This document shows positions 22,649-30,532 of a stretch of DNA of 39,401 nt, one piece after another. The stretch spans positions 1 through 39,401 of the IMG/VR virus record IMGVR_UViG_3300036851_000414, one strand, 5' to 3'. Within the stretch, counting starts at the first letter, position 1. Each line of letters begins with the position of its first letter. The notes under the pieces were generated by a model. That model made no database searches. It was given only the letters and a program-made list of their open reading frames with translations, and was not told the DNA's origin. This DNA comes from a virus. The position numbers and the translations under genes were made by a program.

Positions 22649-22940
22649 TTGCTTCCTCCTTCGCCCCGTCACGGGGGCCGTGGTGGTTGGTCTGACGGTC
22701 GGATCCGACGAGCAGCACGACGTCGACGTGGCCGCACTCGCGCTGGGCGAGTGCGATCAGCTCGGCTGCGGACTCGACGTCCTCGGGCCCGTCGACCTCA
22801 CAGCTGCCGTAGCTGTCGAAGCCGTCGGCGAGCTGGGCGGAGAGACGGGCGAGCTTGCGCGCCGCGCCGGCGGCCTGCTTCGCCCGCTTCTGGGCGACAA
22901 CCGCGACGGCCGCCTGCGCCCGGGCGTCCATACCCCGCAC
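22572..22940 (-). CDS. hypothetical protein between tail tube and chaperones (122 aa)
   Basis: GTG at 22940 (or ATG at 22931). The N-terminal 85 residues look genuine: an Ala/Lys-rich helix (AVVAQKRAKQAAGAARKLAR) and a short alpha/beta region ending VDVVLLVGSD. The last 25-40 residues overlap the chaperone gene by 77 bp in another frame. Function unknown. Confidence 0.5.
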   Translation of the reverse strand: MRGMDARAQAAVAVVAQKRAKQAAGAARKLARLSAQLADGFDSYGSCEVDGPEDVESAAELIALAQRECGHVDVVLLVGSDRQTNHHGPRDGAKEEASAHTPEGLRPEQARGGAGEPSAVPR

Positions 22941-23999
22941 TCAGGTGATGTTCGTATTCGAGGCGTCGACGAACTCGAACTTGAAGTCGTCGTCCGTCGA
23001 GGGGTCGATGAACATCCCGAACTCGTAGGTGGCCGAGATCGAGTCCTCATCGGTGAGCTGCTCGGGCCCGCCGCCGGTGCGCACGATCACCGGAGCGGTC
23101 ACGCGCAGGAGCTCGGTGGCCTCCGGCGTGGTGCCGAGCGCCGCGAGCTCGCACTCGAAGACGAGCTGCTCGGCGTGAGCCAGCTCGAGCTTCAGGTCCT
23201 CGTCGGCATCCGGATCGGCCAGCGTGAAGCTGCCCGTGCCGGCGTGCGAGAGGAACTTGTGCCGGTAGGGCCACCAGATCTTCCGGTTCACCGAAGGTGA
23301 GCCGTAGGCGGTCGTCACCCTGTTGCGCTTCGGAGCGAAGCGGTCCTCGATCGCGTCCGAGATGTTGTTGCTGAGCGCGAACGAGATCGCGGTCAGGCCC
23401 GCCTTCGCCGTGCCCGAGCCCTGCAGGAAGACGGCTGCGTCACGGAGCAGATAGGGACGCTCGTAGTCCGCGTAGTCCCCCGTCGGCGGCTCGCCCGTCT
23501 GGCGCTTGGCGTACTTGCCGAAGAACTCGCCCGAGACCTTCGCGTAGTCGCCCAGCGAGAAGGCGAGGTTGAGCTCGTTCAGCACCGCGCCCGCAACCTT
23601 GTCCCACTGGTCGTCGCGCACGACCGAGAGATGCATCGCGTGCAGCTCGCCCGATTGGATCGGCTCGAGCAGGTGCGTGACCGCCGCGGGCGGCGTGCCG
23701 GAGCGGGAGTCGGTCGCACCGGTCCACTTCTGCACGAGCTTCTTCAGGAGCACGCTGTAGGCGTTGCACTCGAACGACACGCGCGGGTCGGCCCGGAACT
23801 CGAGCGGCGCAACCGAGCCCCGAAGACCGCGCACCTCCTGGTTGCGCGTCAGCTGGGCGATGTTCCGGTTGACGTTCGCGTTGTCGACCGGGACGAAGAA
23901 GTCCGGGTCGGGAACTGCGCCGGCGGTCAGGGCGTCGTAGTCCTTGCCCCCCGCCGTCGCGTCGTTTATGAAGCCGACCTGGCGGCGCCAGTTCGTCAT
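22941..23999 (-). CDS. major tail tube protein
   Basis: ATG at 23999 overlaps the small upstream gene. The 352-residue product has the beta-rich composition and large size of actinophage tail tube proteins (MTNWRRQVGFINDATAGGKD at the start, ISATYEFGMFIDPS near the end). Gene order (terminator, tube, chaperones, tape measure) makes the call strong. Confidence 0.8.
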   Translation of the reverse strand: MTNWRRQVGFINDATAGGKDYDALTAGAVPDPDFFVPVDNANVNRNIAQLTRNQEVRGLRGSVAPLEFRADPRVSFECNAYSVLLKKLVQKWTGATDSRSGTPPAAVTHLLEPIQSGELHAMHLSVVRDDQWDKVAGAVLNELNLAFSLGDYAKVSGEFFGKYAKRQTGEPPTGDYADYERPYLLRDAAVFLQGSGTAKAGLTAISFALSNNISDAIEDRFAPKRNRVTTAYGSPSVNRKIWWPYRHKFLSHAGTGSFTLADPDADEDLKLELAHAEQLVFECELAALGTTPEATELLRVTAPVIVRTGGGPEQLTDEDSISATYEFGMFIDPSTDDDFKFEFVDASNTNIT

Positions 24000-24148
24000 C
24001 GCTTCTCACCTCCGAAGTCGGGGGCCTCCTCGACCCGCTCGTCGCGCGCCGTCTTCTCCGCGACCTCCAGGGCCGTCGGCCGCCCTTCGGGCTTGAAGGC
24101 GTCGTCCTTCTTGTCCGAGCCCTTCGACTCGGTCTTGCTCTCGGCCAT
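23996..24148 (-). CDS. small charged protein (50 aa)
   Basis: ATG at 24148 preceded by an AGGAGG-type site; the stop overlaps the tail-tube ATG. The product MAESKTESKGSDKKDDAFKP plus about 30 residues is highly charged and probably unfolded on its own. Similar tiny genes often precede tail-tube genes in siphoviruses, but I cannot assign a role. Confidence 0.6.
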   Translation of the reverse strand: MAESKTESKGSDKKDDAFKPEGRPTALEVAEKTARDERVEEAPDFGGEKR

Positions 24149-24167
24149 GGGGCCTCCTTTGGTAGGG

Positions 24168-24647
24168 CTAGCCGGAGGGATTTACGATCTGGGTGACGAG
24201 CAGCCGCAGGGGCAGCTCGATGCACAGCACGTCGGTATTGCCGAAGGTGTCGATGACGAGCCGGCGGCCGGTGCGATCGGCGATGTGAACCGCGCCGTCG
24301 AGGAACGGGCTGTTGCGGAAGTCGACGTCGAGCAGCTGGCAGACCACGTCGGCATACAGCTCCACCTGGGCCATCTGCTCGACGTCGTCTGAGTGCTCGA
24401 CGCCGATGTAGACGGAGATCAGGAAGCTGTCGGCCTGGGCGGCGGTGTCCTTGCGCTCCGAGGGAGAGAAGGTCGGCGCCCAATTCCACACGGCGGGCAG
24501 GTCGGGCAGCTGCAGGGGGCGCCAGCGCTTGACCGGGAGCGTCTTTGCCCCGTCGGGAAGGTTGTCGTTCGCGGTCTCCTCGAGTGCGACGAGGCCGTCC
24601 ATCGCCTGGGCGAAGGGCCCGGGGTGCTCGATCGGGGGGATCGCCAC
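24168..24647 (-). CDS. probable tail terminator/completion protein
   Basis: GTG at 24647 overlaps the upstream TAG. The 159-residue product has the mixed alpha/beta pattern of tail terminator proteins (SFLISVYIGVEHSDDVEQMA, later VIDTFGNTDVLCIELPLRLL). It sits between the gp10-like neck protein and the tail tube, the usual position for this function. Assigned mainly by position. Confidence 0.65.
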   Translation of the reverse strand: MAIPPIEHPGPFAQAMDGLVALEETANDNLPDGAKTLPVKRWRPLQLPDLPAVWNWAPTFSPSERKDTAAQADSFLISVYIGVEHSDDVEQMAQVELYADVVCQLLDVDFRNSPFLDGAVHIADRTGRRLVIDTFGNTDVLCIELPLRLLVTQIVNPSG

Positions 24648-25045
24648 TAGAACCTCGCCTCGATCTGGCGCGCGGCATCCTCAGCGCCAGACTCCAGGAT
24701 CCGCTCCGCCTCCGACTCGATCGCCGCGTCGACGCGGTCTACGAACGGGTTGGCGGCAGCGGGCCCAGTCCCTTCGGCGTCGCCGCGGCCGCGCTCGACG
24801 ATCCGCCCGTACCAGGCGTCCTGGTTGCGCCGCACACGCCCCACGTGGCCGAACGGCGTCTTGCGCACGGAGGCCTTGTGGGACTTCGAGAGGCGCCCGG
24901 TCGGACCCACCGGGGCGGCAGCGTTGATCGCCGTCGCCCGCATCCTCGTCGCCTCCCGGACCGAGGCCGAGGCCTCGCGGTCGAGGATCGCGAGCACGGT
25001 CCGCTCGGAGACGTCGAGCTCGCCGATGACCTTGACGCCGCTCAT
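24647..25045 (-). CDS. HK97 gp10-like neck/tail component
   Basis: ATG at 25045 overlaps the upstream TGA. The 132-residue product contains AAPVGPTGRLSKSHKASVRK, the hallmark of the HK97 gp10 family, followed by a basic region and a C-terminal amphipathic helix. Member of the head-tail joining complex. Confidence 0.75.
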   Translation of the reverse strand: MSGVKVIGELDVSERTVLAILDREASASVREATRMRATAINAAAPVGPTGRLSKSHKASVRKTPFGHVGRVRRNQDAWYGRIVERGRGDAEGTGPAAANPFVDRVDAAIESEAERILESGAEDAARQIEARF

Positions 25046-25893
25046 CCGACGGTCAGCACCCGATAGTTGCGGAACACCATCCGGGCGAAGCCGGGCGGCC
25101 GGGAGAAGCTGCCCCCGCCGTACTCCTCCGAGGCTGCCGAGTCGGCGTTGCCGGTGGTGCGGTCGTAGTAGCGGGACGCCGCCTCCTCGACGATCGCCTG
25201 AAAGAGGTCGTCGGGAAGCGGGTCGAAGCCGAACTTGCCGACCACCTCGCACGTGGTGGCGCAATGAGCAGGAAGCCCGATCGCGACGATCACGCCGTCC
25301 TGGGAGTGGTATGCGAGGTCGCTCTCCTCGAGCGGATCGTCCTCGTCGAGGGTGACCGTGGTGATCTCGCGAGCGTCGGGGATCCGGATGAAGCGGACGC
25401 CGCCGGCGACACGCCTCTCGATCGTGTGATCTCCCGAGCCGCTCGAGGGAAGCTTGTCGAGCTGGCGGCCCGTCTTGATCCGGGCGAGCGCGATCGCGGC
25501 GTTCAGGATGCGCTGGAGCAGGTCGTCGTTGTCGGCACGGGTGACCTTGACCTGCTCCTTGAGCTCATCGAGCGTCGGCAGGCCGACACCGGAACCGCCG
25601 GGGCTGAAGACCGAACCCGAGGGAGGCGATTCCGCGTCGTCGGAGTCGAGCCATACGACCCGGAAGTACGCCTGCGCGAGGGTGGCCTGGTCGGTCGTGA
25701 TCTCGCGCGTGGCGGGCTCCGAGGGATCGGAGTCGAGCGTCGAGGGGTCCACGTCCCCGGAGGTGAGCGAGATGGTCTCGATCGCGGTGAAGGTCGAGTC
25801 GTCGGGGGACTGCTCGACCCGGACGCGATTCCAGGACTGCTCGTCGAAGCGCGCGGGGGGCGTGTAGGTGAGGCTGTGGACGTAGAGGGGCAT
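25042..25893 (-). CDS. head-tail connector (gp6-like) with N-terminal Fn3-like domain
   Basis: ATG at 25893. Residues about 1-90 show an Fn3-like beta pattern (WNRVRVEQSPDDSTFTAIET to AYFRVVWLD). Residues about 105-283 look like the connector domain: a helix (LPTLDELKEQVKV), then LPDDLFQAIVEEAASRYYDR, typical of HK97 gp6 adaptors. The fused N-terminal domain is unusual for this family and may be displayed at the neck. Confidence 0.7.
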   Translation of the reverse strand: MPLYVHSLTYTPPARFDEQSWNRVRVEQSPDDSTFTAIETISLTSGDVDPSTLDSDPSEPATREITTDQATLAQAYFRVVWLDSDDAESPPSGSVFSPGGSGVGLPTLDELKEQVKVTRADNDDLLQRILNAAIALARIKTGRQLDKLPSSGSGDHTIERRVAGGVRFIRIPDAREITTVTLDEDDPLEESDLAYHSQDGVIVAIGLPAHCATTCEVVGKFGFDPLPDDLFQAIVEEAASRYYDRTTGNADSAASEEYGGGSFSRPPGFARMVFRNYRVLTVG

Positions 25894-26043
25894 TCACTCG
25901 GCCCTTCCTTCACCGGGGGGCTCAGCTCGACCATCGCCCGCTGACTGCGCCGAGGGACGGTCGTCCCGGTCGAGTTCGATGAAGATCGAGGGAAGGACCG
26001 AGTCCGGCAGCTCGAAGGCCATCGAGACCTCGCCATCGCTCAT
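25894..26043 (-). CDS. small hypothetical protein (49 aa)
   Basis: ATG at 26043 overlaps the upstream TGA; the stop abuts the connector ATG. The product starts MSDGEVSMAFELPDSVLPSI and ends in a polar tail. No family recognised; accepted because of exact operon packing. Confidence 0.55.
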   Translation of the reverse strand: MSDGEVSMAFELPDSVLPSIFIELDRDDRPSAQSAGDGRAEPPGEGRAE

Positions 26044-26441
26044 GGCGAGTTGTCCTCCACGCGCAGGCGCGCCCCGACCGTGAAGTTGTCGCCGGCCTGG
26101 ACCCCGATCGAGACGGCGCGAACGGTGCGGCTGATGTTGTCGGCACGCGCCGCGCCCTTCTGCAGGCCGATCGTCCAGATCTGCTTGCCGGTGAACTCGG
26201 TGTCGCCGCTGATCGAGATCGTGTAGTCGGTCTGGATCGTCGCGCCCGAGTCGGCGTCGGTCGCCGTCGCCGCCTTGATCAAGAGATTGGCGGCGCCGGC
26301 GTTGGCCGGGTCGAGCACGGTCTGGTTGTCCGCGAAGGCGGTCTGGTCGGTCGCCACCCCGAGGTGGCTGACGGTGTTGCCGGCGACGCCCCGGATCGCC
26401 TTGCGGAGGATGTCCCGGCCCTGTTGCGTGATAGCCGCGAT
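26040..26441 (-). CDS. phage fibre-like protein with probable AUC start
   Basis: The only in-frame ATG/GTG/TTG after the preceding stop is a GTG at 26357, but the frame is open back to that stop. The extra residues (IAAITQQGRDILRKAIRG, GNTVSHLGVATDQT) are the conserved opening of small phage fibre-type proteins. A GGAGGG site at 26454-26449 stands 7 nt before ATC at 26441-26439. I therefore place the start at the ATC, giving 133 residues; the GTG form has 105. The rest is beta-rich (TIQTDYTISISGDTEFTG). Virion decoration or minor structural role is inferred. Confidence 0.6.
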   Translation of the reverse strand: MAAITQQGRDILRKAIRGVAGNTVSHLGVATDQTAFADNQTVLDPANAGAANLLIKAATATDADSGATIQTDYTISISGDTEFTGKQIWTIGLQKGAARADNISRTVRAVSIGVQAGDNFTVGARLRVEDNSP

Positions 26442-26444
26442 AGC

Positions 26445-26639
26445 TCAGCCCTCCTGGATCTGCAGGGTGAGCCCCTGCTGCTGGCACTCGGTTTCGATCT
26501 CCGCCCCGTTCAACGCCGAGCGGTCGTAGAGCAGCCGCCCTCCGGGAGGGAGGTCGATCTTGCGCTGCTTTCGCTGCGGGCCCGCCTTGAACTTGACCTG
26601 CCTCACGGTGCCGGTGTTGTTCTTGTGCTGCTGGAGCAT
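26445..26639 (-). CDS. small basic structural-operon protein (64 aa)
   Basis: ATG at 26639 in a TGATG overlap. Product MLQQHKNNTGTVRQVKFKAG, then KIDLPPGGRLLYDRSALNG and a short beta tail; basic at the N-terminus. Function unknown. Confidence 0.6.
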   Translation of the reverse strand: MLQQHKNNTGTVRQVKFKAGPQRKQRKIDLPPGGRLLYDRSALNGAEIETECQQQGLTLQIQEG

Positions 26640-27493
26640 CAGAGGGTGTCCGTCCGGTTGGCGTCGACCTCTAGTTCGACCGCGTCGAGCGTGTGGGTAT
26701 GGAGCTCGGCGGCGCCGCAGCTGGCGAGCACCTGGGCGTAGAGGTTGTTCAGGTCCGACCAGCTCGTGATCTTGCCTGTTCCTGGGGTGCCGCCCCAGTC
26801 GACGGTGAGCGCGAACACGTTGCCGGCGGCGAGGTTGTCGACGTCGGCGACGACGCTCTGCAGGACTTGATGCCACGACCCCAGCACCCCGACCTGGAGC
26901 TGCTGGTCGCCGTTGTTCGCCAGCGTCCCCTGCAGGCGGTGGAAGAAGCGCACTCGCACAGCCGTCACCGTCAGCTGGTCCTTGTTCGGGAAGTCGGCGT
27001 AGTTGAGCTGCAGCGTGCCCGCGCGGGCGGCGAGCGCATCGCCAGCGAGGGTGGCGCTCACGCCGTCGTGCTTGCCGAGGGCATTGTTGTCGTTCGCCCA
27101 GTCGGTGCGGCCGCCGGTGGCGAGCTCGGCCACGGTCGTCGCGCCGTAGACGCCGTTCAGGATCGCCCAGTGGCGCACGATCCTCGCCTCGCCGCGCTGG
27201 ACCGGCTTCGAGGTCGTGCCGGACGAGCTGTTCATCGCCCGGAAGCCCGCCCGCTGCAGCGGACTCGCGGCCGTACCGGATGCCGAGGCACTGACCCGGA
27301 AGCCGAGCCGCTCTAGGGTCGTGGCGGTGATCGGCGTGAGCAGCGCCCTAAAGCCGATCACCGGACGGGCGAGCGCGCTCCACGAGCCGACGACGTTCAG
27401 GCGAAACCCAGCCCGCTGGTCGGCGCGGAAGTTGATCGCGCCAACGACCGCCTCAGCCGCGCGCTTGACGATGATCGAAAAGATGCGCGGCAT
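26639..27493 (-). CDS. structural protein with N-terminal GFR repeats (284 aa)
   Basis: ATG at 27493. Residues about 25-95 contain several imperfect repeats built around R-x-G-F-R (QRAGFRLNVV, PVIGFRALL, ERLGFRVSAS, QRAGFRAMNS) with Ser/Thr-rich spacers. The C-terminal 170 residues form a beta-sandwich-like domain. Likely a capsid-associated or decoration protein given its place after the capsid genes. Family unknown. Confidence 0.6.
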   Translation of the reverse strand: MPRIFSIIVKRAAEAVVGAINFRADQRAGFRLNVVGSWSALARPVIGFRALLTPITATTLERLGFRVSASASGTAASPLQRAGFRAMNSSSGTTSKPVQRGEARIVRHWAILNGVYGATTVAELATGGRTDWANDNNALGKHDGVSATLAGDALAARAGTLQLNYADFPNKDQLTVTAVRVRFFHRLQGTLANNGDQQLQVGVLGSWHQVLQSVVADVDNLAAGNVFALTVDWGGTPGTGKITSWSDLNNLYAQVLASCGAAELHTHTLDAVELEVDANRTDTL

Positions 27494-28177
27494 CTATCCG
27501 CCGTACCCCCAGCAGTGGACAACCGCTCCCGAGGGCGCCCAGACCTCCACCTCGGCGGTGCGGATCGTGAGCGGGGTCGGCTCGTCGTCGGCGAGGTAGA
27601 TGCCCGTCCCGTTTGCCGGGGTCCCGCCGAAGGGGTCGGCGTAGCTGACGCCCCCGACCGAGCGCACCCAGACCAGATCCCGGGCCTCGGAGAGGGTGAA
27701 GGTGAGCACGCCCCCCGCCCCGGCCTGAGAGGCGAGCGTCTCGCCTTCGATATAGGCGTCGGCGACGTTCAGGGAGCCGTTGTCGAGCGAGGCGGGAAGG
27801 CGGTCTCTGATTGCCTCTACCGTGGCATCGAGAGCCAGGGCATCGGCCACTCCCACGGTGAGCGTTCCCGCCAGCAGGGCCCTGACCGCCTCCAGCTTGG
27901 CCTCCGTGGCGTAGTCCTTGCCCTCGAGGCCGTCGACCGCAGCCAGGATCGAGTTGAGCACCGCCTCGGTGGCGTCCTGCTTCGCAGCCGTCGCGAGGGC
28001 GGCAACATCGGAGGGTTCGAGCTTCGAGCCGAGCTCGGTGAGCAAGGCCTGAAGGGTCGATTCCTTCGCCGCCCCCGTCGTGTTGACCCCGAAGTCTCCG
28101 TCGGAGTCGCCGGCGCGGAGGTTGCGAGGAGAGCCGCCCTCCTCGACGAGTAGCTGGGCGTCGACCTCCGTCGGCAT
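27494..28177 (-). CDS. structural protein with short helical repeats (227 aa)
   Basis: ATG at 28177. The central third carries related helical units (STLQALLTELGSKLE, AVLNSILAAVDGLE, AKLEAVRALLAGTL) separated by A-T/D-A-x-K-Q-D-A-T and E-A-K links; such repeats are common in phage fibre and decoration proteins. The C-terminal part is beta-rich. Likely virion protein. Confidence 0.6.
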   Translation of the reverse strand: MPTEVDAQLLVEEGGSPRNLRAGDSDGDFGVNTTGAAKESTLQALLTELGSKLEPSDVAALATAAKQDATEAVLNSILAAVDGLEGKDYATEAKLEAVRALLAGTLTVGVADALALDATVEAIRDRLPASLDNGSLNVADAYIEGETLASQAGAGGVLTFTLSEARDLVWVRSVGGVSYADPFGGTPANGTGIYLADDEPTPLTIRTAEVEVWAPSGAVVHCWGYGG

Positions 28178-28183
28178 CGAGCC

Positions 28184-28384
28184 CTATTCGGCGTCGTCCG
28201 GGATGGCCTGTTCGGCGCTCTCCGCCTTCTTCGAGGTGGTCTTCCCGCGGCCGGAGCTCTTGACGGGCTCGGCGATGCCCTTCGCCGCGAGCCGCTTCGC
28301 GGTGTCCTCGTCCACATCGGCCGTGTCGCCAACCCGCACCGAGCCCGAGGGGCCGGCCATCGTCTTCAGGTACTTGACCTTCAT
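28184..28384 (-). CDS. small capsid-region protein (66 aa)
   Basis: ATG at 28384 after AAAGGAG. The first 45 residues (MKVKYLKTMAGPSGSVRVGD) form a beta-rich KOW/SH3-like pattern ending DEDTAKRLAAKGIAEPV, a pattern seen in small proteins encoded just after HK97-type capsids. The tail is Lys/Ser/Glu-rich. Head completion or decoration is inferred. Confidence 0.65.
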   Translation of the reverse strand: MKVKYLKTMAGPSGSVRVGDTADVDEDTAKRLAAKGIAEPVKSSGRGKTTSKKAESAEQAIPDDAE

Positions 28385-28436
28385 CGCTCTCCTTTCCGTC
28401 GAGGGGGGCCTCCGAAGAAGCCCCCCTCCTCAGGAA

Positions 28437-29639
28437 TCAGGCCGGGATGTCGACGACGTGGAATGCGTTGGCGTCGATCACCGCCGAGCTGGTGCGGAGC
28501 TTGCCGCGCCAGCCGACCTGGTCGTTCCCCGCGTACAGCTGGTCGAGGAACTTGACCGTCACGCCGAGCACGTCGCGGATCAGGAACGCGCGCCGCACGT
28601 CCCCGAACCCGAGCACCCGGGTGCCCGCGGCGTCGCCGAGCGACCCGACGTTCGGATCGGAGTGGACGGGGTAGCCGAGCAGCTGGTCGGGCTCGCCGGC
28701 CTGGATCGACACCTGCCACAGGTACTGGTCCTGCTGGTCCTTGAGCTTGCGGATCGCCGCGATCGTGGTGTCGTTCGCGATGAACACACCGTTGCGGCGG
28801 TAGGGCGCGATCACGCTGTAGACCAGGTCGATCACCTCGTCGGCGGTAATCGCCCCATTGGCGGCCAGGGTGTCCGACTCGGTTGCGCCAACGAACAGGC
28901 CCTGCGGGTCGCCGACCCCATCGCCGTTGACGTACTGTGCTCCGGTCGCGAGCGCCAGGTCCTCGCCGAGGCGCCGGCCGACGAACGGGCCGACGTCGAA
29001 CAGCGCGTCCTGGATCATCTCCTCCGAGGCCTTCGTGATCCGGGTGTACTTGTGCGCCCCGATCAGGACCTCGTCGAACGCCTCGGCGTCGTCGGCGATC
29101 GGATCCTCCTCCGCGGTCTTCGCGGGCAGGGTCGCTGCGGCCGAGACGCGCGGGACGTGCAGCGTGCCGCCCATCTCGGTCGTGATGATCGTGGCGAGCG
29201 AGCGGACCACACCGAACTCGCGCAGGCCCTCGTACAGCTCCGCCCACTGCTCGGGGACGGCGTAGCCGCCGTCCGCGTCGGTGGCGGTGTTGAGGGTGGT
29301 GCGCTGCTCGGGGGTCAGCTCACGGCCCGAGACATAGGCGGCGAACGCGTCGCGGTACTCGGCCGACTCGGTCGGGCTAGTCCGCGCTGCCGGCTCATCC
29401 TCCGGCTCCTCGACGGGGTCCGGTGTGACCCGGAGGTCGACGTTCTCGGCGCGCTCCGCCTCCTGACGGCGGCGGATGTCGCCCTCGATCTCCTGGATCC
29501 GCTCCTCGCGGCGGTCGTACTCCTGCCGCTCCTCGGCGGTCAGGTCACGGCTCTCGCCGTCGGCGGTGTCGAGAATGGCGCGCGCTTCCTCGACGAGCGT
29601 GGCACGCTCCTCGATCAGGTCCCCAATGCGGGGGTGCAT
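28437..29639 (-). CDS. HK97-type major capsid protein
   Basis: ATG at 29639 after AAAGGAG. The 400-residue product has an N-terminal charged coiled coil (about 1-110, the delta/scaffold domain), then the HK97 capsid fold with GGYAVPEQWAELYEGLREFG, VVRSLATIITTEMGG and, near the end, HVVDIPA. The protease directly upstream probably removes the delta domain. Confidence 0.9.
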   Translation of the reverse strand: MHPRIGDLIEERATLVEEARAILDTADGESRDLTAEERQEYDRREERIQEIEGDIRRRQEAERAENVDLRVTPDPVEEPEDEPAARTSPTESAEYRDAFAAYVSGRELTPEQRTTLNTATDADGGYAVPEQWAELYEGLREFGVVRSLATIITTEMGGTLHVPRVSAAATLPAKTAEEDPIADDAEAFDEVLIGAHKYTRITKASEEMIQDALFDVGPFVGRRLGEDLALATGAQYVNGDGVGDPQGLFVGATESDTLAANGAITADEVIDLVYSVIAPYRRNGVFIANDTTIAAIRKLKDQQDQYLWQVSIQAGEPDQLLGYPVHSDPNVGSLGDAAGTRVLGFGDVRRAFLIRDVLGVTVKFLDQLYAGNDQVGWRGKLRTSSAVIDANAFHVVDIPA

Positions 29640-29653
29640 GGCTTCTCCTTTGT

Positions 29654-30532
29654 CTAGAGGGAACTGCCCCGATACGCGAAGTCACGCTCGAGGCGGTCGA
29701 GACGACGGACCCGGGCGGCGAGCCCGTAGGCCTCCGGCGGGTCGTCGTCGGTCTGCTCCCCCGGCGTCTCGGCAGCTGCGCCAGCGCCCTCCGGCTCATC
29801 GCCGGTGGCCCGGAGGGCGCGCTCGCGCTGCCAGGGAGTGACGGTCTGAAGTTGCTCGGCGGCCCGGTCGAGCTCGCGCCGCTCGGCGACGCTGGCCTCG
29901 ACCTCGCCGGCGTGGACGCGCTCGCACAGGCCGGTGAAAAGCTCGGCGTCGAGCTGCCCGTCCGAGCTCGCGATCGGCTCGCCGCAGACGATCCCCCGGA
30001 CCCCGATCTCGGTGGCGGGGTAGGCGGGAAAGGTGACGGCCGAGACGTCGTAGAGCTCGGAGAACTCGTAGATCACCCGCCGGGCGGGCTCATCGGGATC
30101 GTCCGGGAAGAACCATTCACGCCCGTCGGGCTCGACCATGAACATGAACGACATCTGGTCGATGTCGCCGCGCTCGAGCGAGGTGGCGAGGTCGCGCGCC
30201 TGGGCGGTGTCGGCCAGCTCTGCCTCGATGCGCAGGCCCCTCGGGTCCTCCTTGAGGCGCAGACTGCTGTTGGTGGTGCGCGCCAGCGGGACCCCGTCGT
30301 GGTTGATCAGGAACCGCACGTCGGGCCCGCCCTTGAGCACCTTCCGGAACGCACCCTGCTTGATCTCCTCGACGAACCCGCCCAGATCCTCGGACGGACT
30401 GCCGAAGACGGCCGCGTAGCCGGCGACTGTGACTCCCCCGTCGTCTGAGCGGCGGACGTCGACGCGGGTAAGCGGGACGCAGCGCGCCTCGCGCTGCCCG
30501 TCGACGATCGGTGGTGTGCGTGTCTCAGGCAA
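29654..30532 (-). CDS. HK97-family prohead protease
   Basis: TTG at 30532 is preceded by AGGAGG at 5 nt and overlaps the portal by 8 nt. Of 292 residues, the first about 185 form the protease: VAGYAAVFGSPSEDLGGFVE, the catalytic His78 (FLINHDGVPLAR), Ser128 (QMSFMF) and Glu159 in the SELYDVSAVTFPAYP block. The acidic C-terminal extension is probably disordered. It cleaves the capsid delta domain during maturation. Confidence 0.88.
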   Translation of the reverse strand: MPETRTPPIVDGQREARCVPLTRVDVRRSDDGGVTVAGYAAVFGSPSEDLGGFVEEIKQGAFRKVLKGGPDVRFLINHDGVPLARTTNSSLRLKEDPRGLRIEAELADTAQARDLATSLERGDIDQMSFMFMVEPDGREWFFPDDPDEPARRVIYEFSELYDVSAVTFPAYPATEIGVRGIVCGEPIASSDGQLDAELFTGLCERVHAGEVEASVAERRELDRAAEQLQTVTPWQRERALRATGDEPEGAGAAAETPGEQTDDDPPEAYGLAARVRRLDRLERDFAYRGSSL

